64,000 bases of DNA, from the NCBI GenBank assembly GCA_002309155.1, contig DBXB01000025.1, positions 60,145-124,144 on the forward strand, read 5' to 3'. This stretch comes from Bacteroidales bacterium UBA1223. GTDB lineage: Bacteria; Bacteroidota; Bacteroidia; Bacteroidales; P3. Of the stretch, positions 18,066 through 27,370 are shown piece by piece (position 1 is the stretch's first letter; the number at the start of each line of letters is the position of its first letter). A program made the translations under genes and the position numbers. The notes beneath the pieces are model-generated. The model was not told where the DNA came from, ran no database searches, and was given only the letters and a program-made list of their open reading frames with translations.

Positions 18066-18764
18066 TTATTTAATGCTGAGAGATTGTTTGATGGCTAAAA
18101 ACTTTTCGTATAAATTGGTGTGGTTGTTATCATCTTCGACTGATTTGATTTTTGCCAGAATGGGGTGAAATGATTTGCTAAGTAGTGAATCATAGATTCT
18201 GTATCTTCCCCTTACATGCTGGAAAATATAGATATTATTGAAGAGTGGTAGTTGATTTTGCCATCCAACTTCTTTGGTTTCATTGTTGTACCGCACAACG
18301 ACATCATTGTTGTAACCAAGTTCTTTGTCGTGTAGGTATAGGGTGAATTCTCCAGCAGAAGTGCTTATTCCACAAGTGTTTAGAATTTGGTTTATGCTAT
18401 TTCCAAGCTTATTAAAATCAATGCTAGTTCCATTCAAAAAATTAACAGGCACTTTTATTTTATCTAGACATAATGCGATGAGTTGGTAATCGTTGTCTTT
18501 ATAAAGGTGTATTTTACAATCTGTCAATTGTCCGAGTATCTTTTTGTCTTTTTTAATGGTTTTGGAAATATTGAGTGTGTCTACCCAATTTATATTATAA
18601 TCATTATTAATTCTGTCCTGGATTTCGCAGGAACAAGAATCGAATAATATCTTGACTTGATCGGTCTCTAAGAGTCCATATAAAACATCCGAAGAATCCT
18701 TCTCTTCCCAAGATTCATAACTGTTCAATGTCTCTGTTCTTGTGATGGCTATTATGGTATTCAT
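18066..18764 (-). CDS. Unknown soluble protein between HATPase and receiver-like genes
   Basis: 232 residues, no membrane segment or signal peptide. Mixed alpha/beta character with a cysteine pair (SCSCEI near 44-48). No family recognised. It is closely spaced on both sides (30 bp after the HATPase gene, 20 bp before the receiver-like gene), which suggests a partner in the same complex or relay. Confidence 0.55.
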   Translation of the reverse strand: MNTIIAITRTETLNSYESWEEKDSSDVLYGLLETDQVKILFDSCSCEIQDRINNDYNINWVDTLNISKTIKKDKKILGQLTDCKIHLYKDNDYQLIALCLDKIKVPVNFLNGTSIDFNKLGNSINQILNTCGISTSAGEFTLYLHDKELGYNNDVVVRYNNETKEVGWQNQLPLFNNIYIFQHVRGRYRIYDSLLSKSFHPILAKIKSVEDDNNHTNLYEKFLAIKQSLSIK

Positions 18765-18794
18765 TGTTCAAAGGTTATGATGGTTTGATGTTAA

Positions 18795-21700
18795 TTATTG
18801 ACGTTTTTCGCTGTATACGGTGTAGAGTAATTCTGATAGTGTGTATTTGCAGTCTCGGACGGCGTAGTCGAGTGCCGAGAGTGGTATGAACGGTATTTGT
18901 TGGGGCATTACCTTGGAGGATGGAATGGAGCGACCCGAGTGGATGACAACATTACCTAGATTTTCACGTCCAAAGAATGAACGAAATTCATCGGTTATTG
19001 CTGTTTTTTCTTCATCCGTTGTAATACTATAAGCCCCATAAATTTTGTCTAGTATTCCCTGATGTATGCAAATGAAATCGAATTTCTCTTTAAAACCTGC
19101 AACGGTATCATTAATTTTAAACTTGCCATTGTTCTTCACTATTTTTGCAATGGTGTTTTCTTCCGTGGGGTGGAGTATCTTTTCAGCCGACTCATTGTTC
19201 TTCACTATTTTTGCAATGGTGTTTACTTCATGTTTCTCTAACCGTCCCAATGTGTCTGTGACCGGTCTGTCGTATCCCAATATGTCAATATGGTTTATTT
19301 CATTATTCCGGTCCTTTACAATGTCTATGTCAAAGAAGCAGATTCCTTTGTCTTGATACTGTTCTATGACGCTATAATCCTGCTTTTTTGTTATCGCTTC
19401 TGTGCCGTAGATTAAATGATATATTTGATTGATTTTTTCTTCTTCTGTATTGTCTTTCTGGACGATATCAGAAACTTTATCAGATATTAAAAGGCTTTTC
19501 TCAATGTTTTTAATAATCAGACAAATGTATTTGTTATAAAAATCAGTATTCCATTCTTGATAGTCTTTATTGTATTTTTCAACCCATGTTTTTATTTCAT
19601 TTCTTTTATGAGAATCTTGTTCCTGTTGTGACTCATTATGTTTCCCATACATGGTGCTGAAGATACGTTCGTCGACAATGGCAACCTTTGTCAGAGATGC
19701 TGCTATATGTTTATATAACCAGATGTCGCTATAAGGTGTATGGCGTAGAAGTCGGTCTGTCGAGTTTGAACCTGTTATGCTCTCCACAAACAGGGCTTTC
19801 TCAAGATATTTACTGTAGTTGTTTTCGTTGTTTCGTCCGGCATAATGGGTTGAGAAAACGCAGGTGCCATCGTAACAATCAGCAGGAGCGTTTGCATTGT
19901 CTCGAATTATTATAGTATTGTCGCCTCTTTCGCCATAAAATTCTTTCGCTTGGTTATCAAGAATAGTCAAGCAAGGTATGGTTGGGAATCGACTTCTCAA
20001 CCATTCCTTATAATAGGACGATGCTGTTGCTCCGTCAATCTTCGATGTCAATGGATTGTTCTCTAACGATTTTACAGTATATAACCTGCATGGAACATAT
20101 TTGCTGATATTATTGACAATAGATGAATTGTCTGTTACAATTAAATCATAACGAGACAATCTGTTGTCAATTACTATTTTCTTCAGAGACGTTTCGTCGG
20201 TGTTATTGACAATTATATAAATATAACCCTCATTGTTTCCCTCGCCTTTGTGAGATTTTGAATCTGATGCATCTTTATTATAGTGGATGAAGGCAATTTT
20301 TTTTGGTTTTGGCAAGGCTATGATATATTCAATTGCTTCTTGATTGCTAAAATCAGATTCATTCGTAGTCTCTCCAGGGAGAGGAGTCAATTCTGTGGCT
20401 CGAACTTTGACTGCAGGAGGTAATGTGCTTGGTATATCGGTGTCCAATTTGTACTTTCTCAACCATGCTGCTGACAGTCGTATCTCTTTAAGTCCTTTGT
20501 AGTTCTCGTTTGGAGTTCCATCATCATTTATGTATCTTTCTCCTAATTTTTTGGATAGATTGTTCGCTTCTCCTTTTTGATTCGGCATATTGCAGATTAT
20601 GGAGAGATAATATAGGTCTTTGGCATTGTTCTTATATACCTCTTCCTTTATCAATCTGTCGTTATCACCAAGGAGGTTCAATTTTAGAGACAGTATGCGT
20701 TGACCGTATCTTGAGCGAGGATAGCAATGCTTTGCGGCATTGCGTATAATGTTTTCAAAAATTGAGAATAATGCCTGTCGTCCCATAATTCCTCCAGGAA
20801 TGTCAATATTTATTTTCCGTAGATGGTCTAGTCCGTTGCCTCTCACTCCGTCAAAATCGTCAAATTGGATGATAATCTGATCGCTTGATGTATATCCTTC
20901 AGAAAAAGCAATATAGTCAAGCAATAGGTTCTGTGGTTTTGATAGAGTATCAGCATTTTTGTGACGATTATAATGTAGGTCAGGCTTTAGCTCATCATAT
21001 ACAGCGTCTTTGATGTTTATTGTAGTTGGTGCTGGAATATAATCGGTTGCCATTGTGGCAATGTAGTCTTGTCTCTCTTGCAGGTAACCAAGGAAGCGAC
21101 TTAACCCGACTAGAAATGGTAGTTGCGGTTGTTTTATTCCATTATACTTGTCATACTTTTGAAATATGGTATCCGAACTATAGTCCCCTAATACAAGTCC
21201 GCCTTCAACAATCTGCTTTGGAGAAGAGAGTTGCTGTCGAATAAAGTACATCACGTGGCTACCCAAATTGTGGCTCATATTGCGAGACATAATAGATGCT
21301 TTAACGGATTTTTCAGTCTCGCGTTCGATTTTTTCTCTGTTTAGGGCCTCGTTAAAGTCATCATCAATTTTTCTAAGAGATAAGATGATGTCACGAATTT
21401 GGATAAGATTATTTTTCTCGTGGTGCTTTCTGTTAACTTCTTTAATGAAATATTTATAGACTTTTTCGGCCGATTCGTCAGCTTCTATCATAAGTGTTCC
21501 CCATGATTCGTACTTCAGAGTACCTATGTTAAAGCAAGAAAACGATTTTGGAATGGTAGGATCTTTTTGTTCCGGGGCAGTATCACGTATATACTTTGGG
21601 AATTCATCCTTACTAGTGTCTGTGTAGTCTTTGCTTAAGATGCATTTAATAAACTGGTTGTAATATATTTCCCCTTGGCTCATCACTTTTTTGTCATCTA

Positions 21701-22292
21701 TGTATTGACGAGATCCATAATATGTTAATACGTTATTCTCCGAGTCCAGTTCATATTGAATGTCGGTCTTAGCGTTTATTTCGTTAAAACTACGATGAAT
21801 GGTGTATATTTCATGTTCTTCAATCTTCCCATCCTTCACTATTTGTGCACAGAACTGACTGTATTTTCCATATAGATAGTATGCCCAACTATCACAATCC
21901 GTGACTTTGGTATAATAACCTTTATCTGTTGTCAAAGAATAGATATCACGACTGTTAGGATTATTTTTTGTCTCCATCTTTAGGATTACTTTCCATCTCT
22001 TTTTTTTGATGATTCTGTAAATCGTCCTTGATGCGAGTTTAAATAACTTATCGTATATACCATCTTTATTGTTGATAAACTCTGTTAGTCCTATTTTGGG
22101 TTTTATTGTTGTGGCGCTTTTCTCGTATATCTCACTGGCTGTTGTGCTTGAGCAGTCCATGAAAAAAAAGTGTAAAAAAATGTCATATCTTCTTTTTGAA
22201 GAAGAGGTGAGTTTACTCCGACGTTCTAGAAAATTCTCAAACCATGCAAGAGGGTCGCTATATCTAAGTCTTTTTCTGTTCAATGAGTCCAT
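18795..22292 (-). CDS. Large HATPase protein, histidine-kinase-like
   Basis: 1165 residues, soluble. Around 337-348 the stretch RNMSHNLGSHVM resembles a dimerisation/H-box helix with candidate phospho-acceptor His341 or His346. ALFSIFENIIRNAAKH (507-522) is the N-box of a GHKL ATPase, and a later GLKEIRLSAAWL fits the tail of that domain. The last 450 residues are unfamiliar. Residues around 1040-1085 contain NTIAKIVKNN twice, matching a 32-bp DNA repeat. With the receiver-like gene downstream and a periplasmic receptor upstream, it may be the sensor ATPase of the block. Confidence 0.65.
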   Translation of the reverse strand: MDSLNRKRLRYSDPLAWFENFLERRSKLTSSSKRRYDIFLHFFFMDCSSTTASEIYEKSATTIKPKIGLTEFINNKDGIYDKLFKLASRTIYRIIKKKRWKVILKMETKNNPNSRDIYSLTTDKGYYTKVTDCDSWAYYLYGKYSQFCAQIVKDGKIEEHEIYTIHRSFNEINAKTDIQYELDSENNVLTYYGSRQYIDDKKVMSQGEIYYNQFIKCILSKDYTDTSKDEFPKYIRDTAPEQKDPTIPKSFSCFNIGTLKYESWGTLMIEADESAEKVYKYFIKEVNRKHHEKNNLIQIRDIILSLRKIDDDFNEALNREKIERETEKSVKASIMSRNMSHNLGSHVMYFIRQQLSSPKQIVEGGLVLGDYSSDTIFQKYDKYNGIKQPQLPFLVGLSRFLGYLQERQDYIATMATDYIPAPTTINIKDAVYDELKPDLHYNRHKNADTLSKPQNLLLDYIAFSEGYTSSDQIIIQFDDFDGVRGNGLDHLRKINIDIPGGIMGRQALFSIFENIIRNAAKHCYPRSRYGQRILSLKLNLLGDNDRLIKEEVYKNNAKDLYYLSIICNMPNQKGEANNLSKKLGERYINDDGTPNENYKGLKEIRLSAAWLRKYKLDTDIPSTLPPAVKVRATELTPLPGETTNESDFSNQEAIEYIIALPKPKKIAFIHYNKDASDSKSHKGEGNNEGYIYIIVNNTDETSLKKIVIDNRLSRYDLIVTDNSSIVNNISKYVPCRLYTVKSLENNPLTSKIDGATASSYYKEWLRSRFPTIPCLTILDNQAKEFYGERGDNTIIIRDNANAPADCYDGTCVFSTHYAGRNNENNYSKYLEKALFVESITGSNSTDRLLRHTPYSDIWLYKHIAASLTKVAIVDERIFSTMYGKHNESQQEQDSHKRNEIKTWVEKYNKDYQEWNTDFYNKYICLIIKNIEKSLLISDKVSDIVQKDNTEEEKINQIYHLIYGTEAITKKQDYSVIEQYQDKGICFFDIDIVKDRNNEINHIDILGYDRPVTDTLGRLEKHEVNTIAKIVKNNESAEKILHPTEENTIAKIVKNNGKFKINDTVAGFKEKFDFICIHQGILDKIYGAYSITTDEEKTAITDEFRSFFGRENLGNVVIHSGRSIPSSKVMPQQIPFIPLSALDYAVRDCKYTLSELLYTVYSEKRQ
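19127..19224. repeat. 32-bp direct repeat inside the HATPase gene
   Basis: The same 32-bp stretch occurs at 19127-19158 and 19193-19224, 66 bp apart (22 codons), keeping frame and duplicating NTIAKIVKNN. Likely a recent in-frame duplication. Confidence 0.93.
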
Positions 22293-22312
22293 GTATGATG
22301 TGTAATTTTGTG

Positions 22313-22960
22313 TTATTTACAAATAATTATATGGTAATCAAATTGCTTCGATTTGCCAGGCATGGTGAAATCGCCCTCTTTGATTATTTTTTTCAGACCT
22401 GCTGATCGCAAGCTCTCTTTTACATATTCTGGGTTATACATTATGACGTTGTGCTGTTTTGAGAAGTAGCTTTCGCGTTCGGTGCAGGTAACCCCAGGAA
22501 TGTCGGTCTTTAGGAATGTCAAGAAAAGAAGTCCTGTGTCAGGAACCAAGATATTGTGGAGTTTCTCGATGAATAGGGGTTCGTCATTGGGGAGGATGTG
22601 GTGCAGGAGGAGCTTACAGAAAACGACATCGAATTTTGATTCGTCAGACATATCGAATAGGTCGATGGCCTTGAAGCATGCTTTGGCTTTTCTTCCTCGA
22701 CGTGATGCTCTTTTGATGACCTCTTCCGACACGTCTATTCCTGTCACTTGGCTGAACCCGGCCTGCATCAAGTGAAGGCATAGACGCCCGCTTCCGCATC
22801 CAACGTCGATGATTCTTGACGACTTGTCCAATGTATCAAGGAATTCGTTTAACATTGGGTCAAACCCACCTCTCATCCACGGAAGGTTGTACAATCCGTT
22901 GTAGTGGCGGGAATAGATCTGATCCCAGTCGCCTTTATATGAGTAACTGTCATTCTTCAA
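22313..22960 (-). CDS. SAM-dependent methyltransferase (class I)
   Basis: 215 residues. Motif I is IIDVGCGSGR (50-59), followed by the acidic end of the second strand in VTGIDVSEEV and FDVVFCKLLLHHI for motif IV. This is the Methyltransf_11/25 type of Rossmann enzyme acting on a small molecule or protein; substrate not readable. It overlaps the receptor lipoprotein gene by 11 bp and precedes the HATPase gene by 20 bp, so it is embedded in the operon. A role in receptor methylation would be speculation. Confidence 0.82.
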   Translation of the reverse strand: MKNDSYSYKGDWDQIYSRHYNGLYNLPWMRGGFDPMLNEFLDTLDKSSRIIDVGCGSGRLCLHLMQAGFSQVTGIDVSEEVIKRASRRGRKAKACFKAIDLFDMSDESKFDVVFCKLLLHHILPNDEPLFIEKLHNILVPDTGLLFLTFLKTDIPGVTCTERESYFSKQHNVIMYNPEYVKESLRSAGLKKIIKEGDFTMPGKSKQFDYHIIICK

Positions 22961-24041
22961 TGGAGACGGGTATTGATTGATTGTTGCTGCGTTTGTAAAT
23001 GGCTATAGGGCTGTGGACGAATTTTGTGTCTGTCATGGTGATTCTTCCACGAATACTGTTGTAGTCGATGGCTTTCAAGAGATCATCGACAGATGTGCTG
23101 TTTTTCTTCGCTTCAGTGATGACAGTTGCAAGATATTGGCAGATGGTGTATCCGAAAACAGCGGGGTAGTTTGGGTCGCGCTGGTTGCGTTTGTAAAATT
23201 CGTCGTAGAACATGCGAGACTCATCGTTGTAGTCTTTGTGGAAATATGAACTTGCGAAGATGATATTGTCCTGGTCCTTTTCGTTGATGCCTTCCCACAC
23301 CTCGGGTGCGTCAAAGGAGCCAACGCCTAAAATGAGTATTTCTTTGTTCCTCTCTCTGATCTGGTTTACGGCGTTGATAAGGTCGCGGTTGCGGGCGATG
23401 ACGAAAACAAACTGTACATCCTTTGTCAGCCTTTTGGCAAGGAAATTACGGAAATCAGATTCTCCAGTGTTATAAAATTCACCTTCCAGACTTATCCCCT
23501 TCTTCGCCAACAGTTCTTTGGCTATGCGTGCCCCGTCGGTGCCATAGTCGTCGTTCACACAGAGATAAACACCCTTGGTGAGATTGATAGAGTCGGTAAC
23601 ATAGTCAACAAGCATGGGTAACTGCATGTCGTGAGTTGCAAAGTCAGTATAGCAGTGATTGAATCCCTCATTGAAGGTTGTTGATGAATTGAAAGTGGAA
23701 ATGAGGGGTTTGCCTGCATTCTCGGCAATTTCGCGAAGGGGGAAGCTGAAAGGTACAAACATGGATACGAGGGCGTCAACATTGTTGATTTCTAATAATT
23801 TCTGAGCAGCGGTACCAACGTTTTTGGTCTCGCTTTGATTGTCTTCAATAATCACCTTGACTTCAGGGTTTTGTGAGAGGTAGATGTCCACACCGTTTTT
23901 GAACTCTTCTCCCCAATATTTATAGTCACCTGACAAAGGGATGTCGATACCGATTTTTACTGCAGAGTCTTTGGTGGTGCATTGTGCGAACAAGATGGCT
24001 GTTGCCATCAGAATGACGGTTTTAATAATGACTTTTTTCAT
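22950..24041 (-). CDS. Liv-type substrate-binding lipoprotein (Peripla_BP_6)
   Basis: 363 residues. An N-terminal lipoprotein signal with lipobox LFAQC (Cys20) tethers it outside the inner membrane. The mature part opens KIGIDIPLSGDYKYWGEEFKNG and has IEDNQSETKNVGTAAQKL, as in receptors for branched-chain amino acids and related ligands (LivJ/AmiC fold). It follows four Liv-type transporter genes. The ligand need not be an amino acid, and in this setting it may serve as the sensor input. Confidence 0.88.
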   Translation of the reverse strand: MKKVIIKTVILMATAILFAQCTTKDSAVKIGIDIPLSGDYKYWGEEFKNGVDIYLSQNPEVKVIIEDNQSETKNVGTAAQKLLEINNVDALVSMFVPFSFPLREIAENAGKPLISTFNSSTTFNEGFNHCYTDFATHDMQLPMLVDYVTDSINLTKGVYLCVNDDYGTDGARIAKELLAKKGISLEGEFYNTGESDFRNFLAKRLTKDVQFVFVIARNRDLINAVNQIRERNKEILILGVGSFDAPEVWEGINEKDQDNIIFASSYFHKDYNDESRMFYDEFYKRNQRDPNYPAVFGYTICQYLATVITEAKKNSTSVDDLLKAIDYNSIRGRITMTDTKFVHSPIAIYKRSNNQSIPVSIEE

Positions 24042-24122
24042 TGTTATTAGATGTGTTAATATTATCTGGATAGGTAACTGTTGTAGTTTAAAAGTTAAGG
24101 ATTAAAGAGGTCTTGTTGTTAC

Positions 24123-24761
24123 TTAGTTGTCGGTTATATTATAGACTGTTGTGCATAAATCCAATGTATTCGTTTGTTTATGTTCGACAAGGATTATTGA
24201 AAGTGATAGCTCTCTTTTTAGTCTGTCAATATTTTTGTAGAATTGGATTGTCGCCACATGGTCAAGTCCTGCGGTGGGTTCGTCAAGAATGACTAGCTTT
24301 GGAGCGCTAAGTAGAGTCATCGCAAGTGAGAGGTGGTGAGCCTCTCCACCACTTAGTGAGCCAGCATGTTTGTTTTTAAAATCCTTGGATGATATGAAAG
24401 GTATAAATTTGCTTATTTTTTCGAAAACATCTACGCAATTATTACCCTGTGCAATCTTGAGATTCTCGTGGACGGTGAGTGTCGGGAAAATGCGTCCACC
24501 CTGAAGCATTATTGCCATGCCTTTTTCGGAGAGTTCATGTGTCGGTAATCCACTTACATCTTCTCCGTTAAAGATGATTTGTCCCCGACGATAGGAGGTC
24601 ATGTTCATGATCGCCTTGCAGATTGTGGATTTACCTGTTCCGTTTGTCCCAAACAATCCGACGATATCTCCCTCATGCACATCGATGCTGAAATCTTTCA
24701 CAATGTCCATTCCATCTTTATATCCGGCACAAAGGTTTTTTATTTCAAGAATCTTGGTCAT
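24123..24761 (-). CDS. Liv-type ABC transporter ATPase (LivF-like)
   Basis: 212 residues, one ABC domain: Walker A GTNGTGKS (38-45), Walker B LVILDEPTAGLD, and signature LSGGEAHHLSLA. The signature departs from the usual LSGGEQQ of LivF. The start overlaps the LivG-like stop by 4 bp (ATGA). The protein is shorter than typical LivF (about 235). Forms the importer ATPase pair with the next gene upstream. Confidence 0.87.
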   Translation of the reverse strand: MTKILEIKNLCAGYKDGMDIVKDFSIDVHEGDIVGLFGTNGTGKSTICKAIMNMTSYRRGQIIFNGEDVSGLPTHELSEKGMAIMLQGGRIFPTLTVHENLKIAQGNNCVDVFEKISKFIPFISSKDFKNKHAGSLSGGEAHHLSLAMTLLSAPKLVILDEPTAGLDHVATIQFYKNIDRLKRELSLSIILVEHKQTNTLDLCTTVYNITDN

Positions 24762-25567
24762 GATTGTTCGTGAAATAATTGTTTGATAAGTGTGTTGTAG
24801 GAGAGGGGTTTAGCAACATCCCATGCTATATTGTCTGTTGGACAGTGCTCAGTTATGATGCCGTCAGATAAGATGGCGCAACTGTCGGCGATATCCCTGA
24901 TGAATTTGGTGTTATGTTCAATAAAAAATATCGTTTTCCCAGTTGAGGCTATCTGGGTGATAATACTCTTTATCGTGTCGAAAAATTGTTGGTTTACACC
25001 TGAAGTGGGTTCGTCGAGCAACAAAAGTTTGTGGTCTCCAATCATCAATCTGGCGAGACTGAGTAAACGTTGTGCACCGTAGGAGAAAGAGGAACCGTCG
25101 TCATAGAGTTTGTCAAGATACTTGTTCCCCTCACCAAATAGCTGTATTAACGATTCTATGGCTTTATTCTTTTTTTGAAGATCTGCTTCTCTTGTCTGGT
25201 GAGGTTTGAGAAGTGATGATAAAGGACGGTTGTCGTTTGTGTCAGGGGCTCCCAACTGTAGATTCTCAAGGAGGGTTAGACCAGGAATAAGTTGCCCGCC
25301 TTGGAATAATCGCCCTATGCCGAGAGATGCAATGGCGTGAGGCGGAAGGCGTTTGAGATTGTGTCCATCAAATATTACAGAGCCAGAATAATTCTTGTGA
25401 AAGCCGGAAATAATGTTAAACAGTGTGGTTTTGCCTGAACCATTTCCTCCCATTAATGCGGTGATGCTCCCCTCTTCAATGTCAAGGCTTACGCCTCGCA
25501 GCAAGTCGAATGTCTCGTTGCGAGAGTTGGTAAAGCTTGTATGTATATCTTTTAACTGTAGGAGCAT
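24758..25567 (-). CDS. Liv-type ABC transporter ATPase (LivG-like)
   Basis: 269 residues. Walker A GGNGSGKT (40-47), Walker B KLLLLDEPTSGV, and a degenerate signature FSYGAQRLLSLA in which SGG is SYG. The LivG-style extension between Walker A and the signature is present. It pairs with the LivF-like subunit; both permease genes lie immediately upstream with 4-bp gaps. Confidence 0.87.
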   Translation of the reverse strand: MLLQLKDIHTSFTNSRNETFDLLRGVSLDIEEGSITALMGGNGSGKTTLFNIISGFHKNYSGSVIFDGHNLKRLPPHAIASLGIGRLFQGGQLIPGLTLLENLQLGAPDTNDNRPLSSLLKPHQTREADLQKKNKAIESLIQLFGEGNKYLDKLYDDGSSFSYGAQRLLSLARLMIGDHKLLLLDEPTSGVNQQFFDTIKSIITQIASTGKTIFFIEHNTKFIRDIADSCAILSDGIITEHCPTDNIAWDVAKPLSYNTLIKQLFHEQS

Positions 25568-25571
25568 AGGA

Positions 25572-26450
25572 TTAACGGTTGGATGGTTGAAGAACGCCTG
25601 CTATCCCTTGTGGTCTGCAGAACATAACGATGATAAGAGAGAGTCCGTAGATGATTTGGCGGAGGTCGGCGGCGATGTCCGTGGGAAGACCTACGAATCG
25701 AAGCAACTCCGGTATCACTACCACGAAGACGGCTCCGAGTAACGGCCCCTTGATGTTGCCGATACCGCCGATGAATAAGGCTGAAAGGATAAAAATACTT
25801 TCGTCGAGAGTGAAATTGGAGGGGTCGATATAGGGGATATATGAGGCATATAGGATTCCGGCGACACCGCTGAGGGCCGCAGAAATAAAGAACGCCCAGG
25901 TTTTGTACATCGAGGCGTTGCGTCCTGTCGCCACCACGGCTATTTCATCAGTACGTATGGCTCTCATTGTTCTTCCGAAAGGAGAACGGATGATATTTCG
26001 CATCAGTAGTATCGTGGCCGCTGCCACCACGTAACTGAATATCAGGTGTGGATAAATGCCTTTAAGTTGGATGAGTCCGAATATCTTTATCGAAGGTATG
26101 CCTGAGATTCCGTTAGGTCCGCCAGTTACCGTGGTCCAGTTGTTCAGAATGGTGAATACTATCATCTGAAAAGCGAGTGTGGCAAAGATAAAAAAGTCGC
26201 CCTTCAGACGTATAGAGGCAAACGAGATTATCAGACTGGTTACTCCTGTTGCAGTCATCACTATTGCGGCGATGGCGAGAAATGAGATATTGAACTGGTT
26301 GAGAAACAAGGTGCCTAGGTATGCACCTATTCCATAGAATGCGGCTTGGCACAAAGTCAGCAGGTTGGACATACCGATAGTCAGGTTGGCGGCTTGCACC
26401 AAGATGATGTATATGTTTAGTATTATCAGTATGTGGGCGATATATAGCAT
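25572..26450 (-). CDS. Liv-type ABC transporter permease (LivM-like)
   Basis: 292 residues with eight or so hydrophobic helices, containing FYGIGAYLGTLFLN near the start and FGRTMRAIRTDEIAVVATGRN, the cytosolic coupling loop typical of LivM. It contains a clear GGIGNIKGPLLGAV stretch. 4 bp from each neighbour. One of the two membrane subunits of the importer. Confidence 0.88.
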   Translation of the reverse strand: MLYIAHILIILNIYIILVQAANLTIGMSNLLTLCQAAFYGIGAYLGTLFLNQFNISFLAIAAIVMTATGVTSLIISFASIRLKGDFFIFATLAFQMIVFTILNNWTTVTGGPNGISGIPSIKIFGLIQLKGIYPHLIFSYVVAAATILLMRNIIRSPFGRTMRAIRTDEIAVVATGRNASMYKTWAFFISAALSGVAGILYASYIPYIDPSNFTLDESIFILSALFIGGIGNIKGPLLGAVFVVVIPELLRFVGLPTDIAADLRQIIYGLSLIIVMFCRPQGIAGVLQPSNR

Positions 26451-26454
26451 AATT

Positions 26455-27324
26455 TCAGACAGTGCGTGTTTTTATTCCGGCAATACCACTGGGTTTCAGG
26501 AAGAGGAATAGAAGTAATAGGATAAATGATACTGCGTTTTGCCAGCTGGCGGAAAAATAACCTGAGACAAGCGCCTGCAACACTCCGAGAGTGAGTCCGC
26601 CTATCAGACATGTCCATGTCTTACCGATACCGCCTATTATCATGGCTACGATGGCGCTGACTAGGAAATTCATGCCCATTTGGGGGTCTAAACCGAGGTC
26701 GTATGCAGTAAGGTCGCTGGAAATGGCTATTATCGCTCCACTCATTAGGAAGATGACGGTGCGTGTGGCATCGGGATTGTAACCTAGGACTTTGAAAAGA
26801 ATCTCATCGTCGCTTAGGGCTCTGAGTCGTAAACCCCATCCTGAACGTTTGAGGAGTATCAAAATCAGCAAAATGATTATAACTCCGACGGATACTTGTA
26901 TTAACTGAGGTGAGGTGATCAGTATTTCACCGATTGTGAGAGACTCACTACTGACGGTTTGGATAACTTTTGCATTGTTTCCAAATAACATGGCAATGCT
27001 GTTGATTATAATAGCAAGAAGACCTATTGATGCTATCATGGCAACATTGTTGGTGGCCTTGAGGTGTTTCAGAGGTCGGTACACTCCTATTTCGCACAGA
27101 AGACTGAGCGACATTGTTAGTATAACTGAGACCAGTCCTGCAATAATGGAATGTAGTCCAATGGGGACAGAGAAAAGCCAGAACATGTAGGCGGCAAATA
27201 CATACAATCCTGCGGCTGCTATGTGGAATATTTTCGTGGTATTATAGACTATGGCAAATCCGATGGCAAGGAGTGAGTAGTTTACTCCCATGATTAAACC
27301 GTTGATAATGAATTGTGCCAGCAT
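26455..27324 (-). CDS. Liv-type ABC transporter permease (LivH-like)
   Basis: 289 residues, polytopic. LAIGFAIVYNTTKIFHIAAAGLY is the LivH N-terminal pattern, and GLRLRALSDDEILFKVLGYNP is the coupling loop. It is the first gene of the five-gene importer set and starts 46 bp after the TerB-like gene stop. No separate promoter was seen, so the importer appears to be expressed with the signalling genes rather than on its own. Confidence 0.88.
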   Translation of the reverse strand: MLAQFIINGLIMGVNYSLLAIGFAIVYNTTKIFHIAAAGLYVFAAYMFWLFSVPIGLHSIIAGLVSVILTMSLSLLCEIGVYRPLKHLKATNNVAMIASIGLLAIIINSIAMLFGNNAKVIQTVSSESLTIGEILITSPQLIQVSVGVIIILLILILLKRSGWGLRLRALSDDEILFKVLGYNPDATRTVIFLMSGAIIAISSDLTAYDLGLDPQMGMNFLVSAIVAMIIGGIGKTWTCLIGGLTLGVLQALVSGYFSASWQNAVSFILLLLFLFLKPSGIAGIKTRTV

Positions 27325-27370
27325 CTATAATGAACTTTAGAGTATCTGCAATAGTGTTTCTTAATTATAT

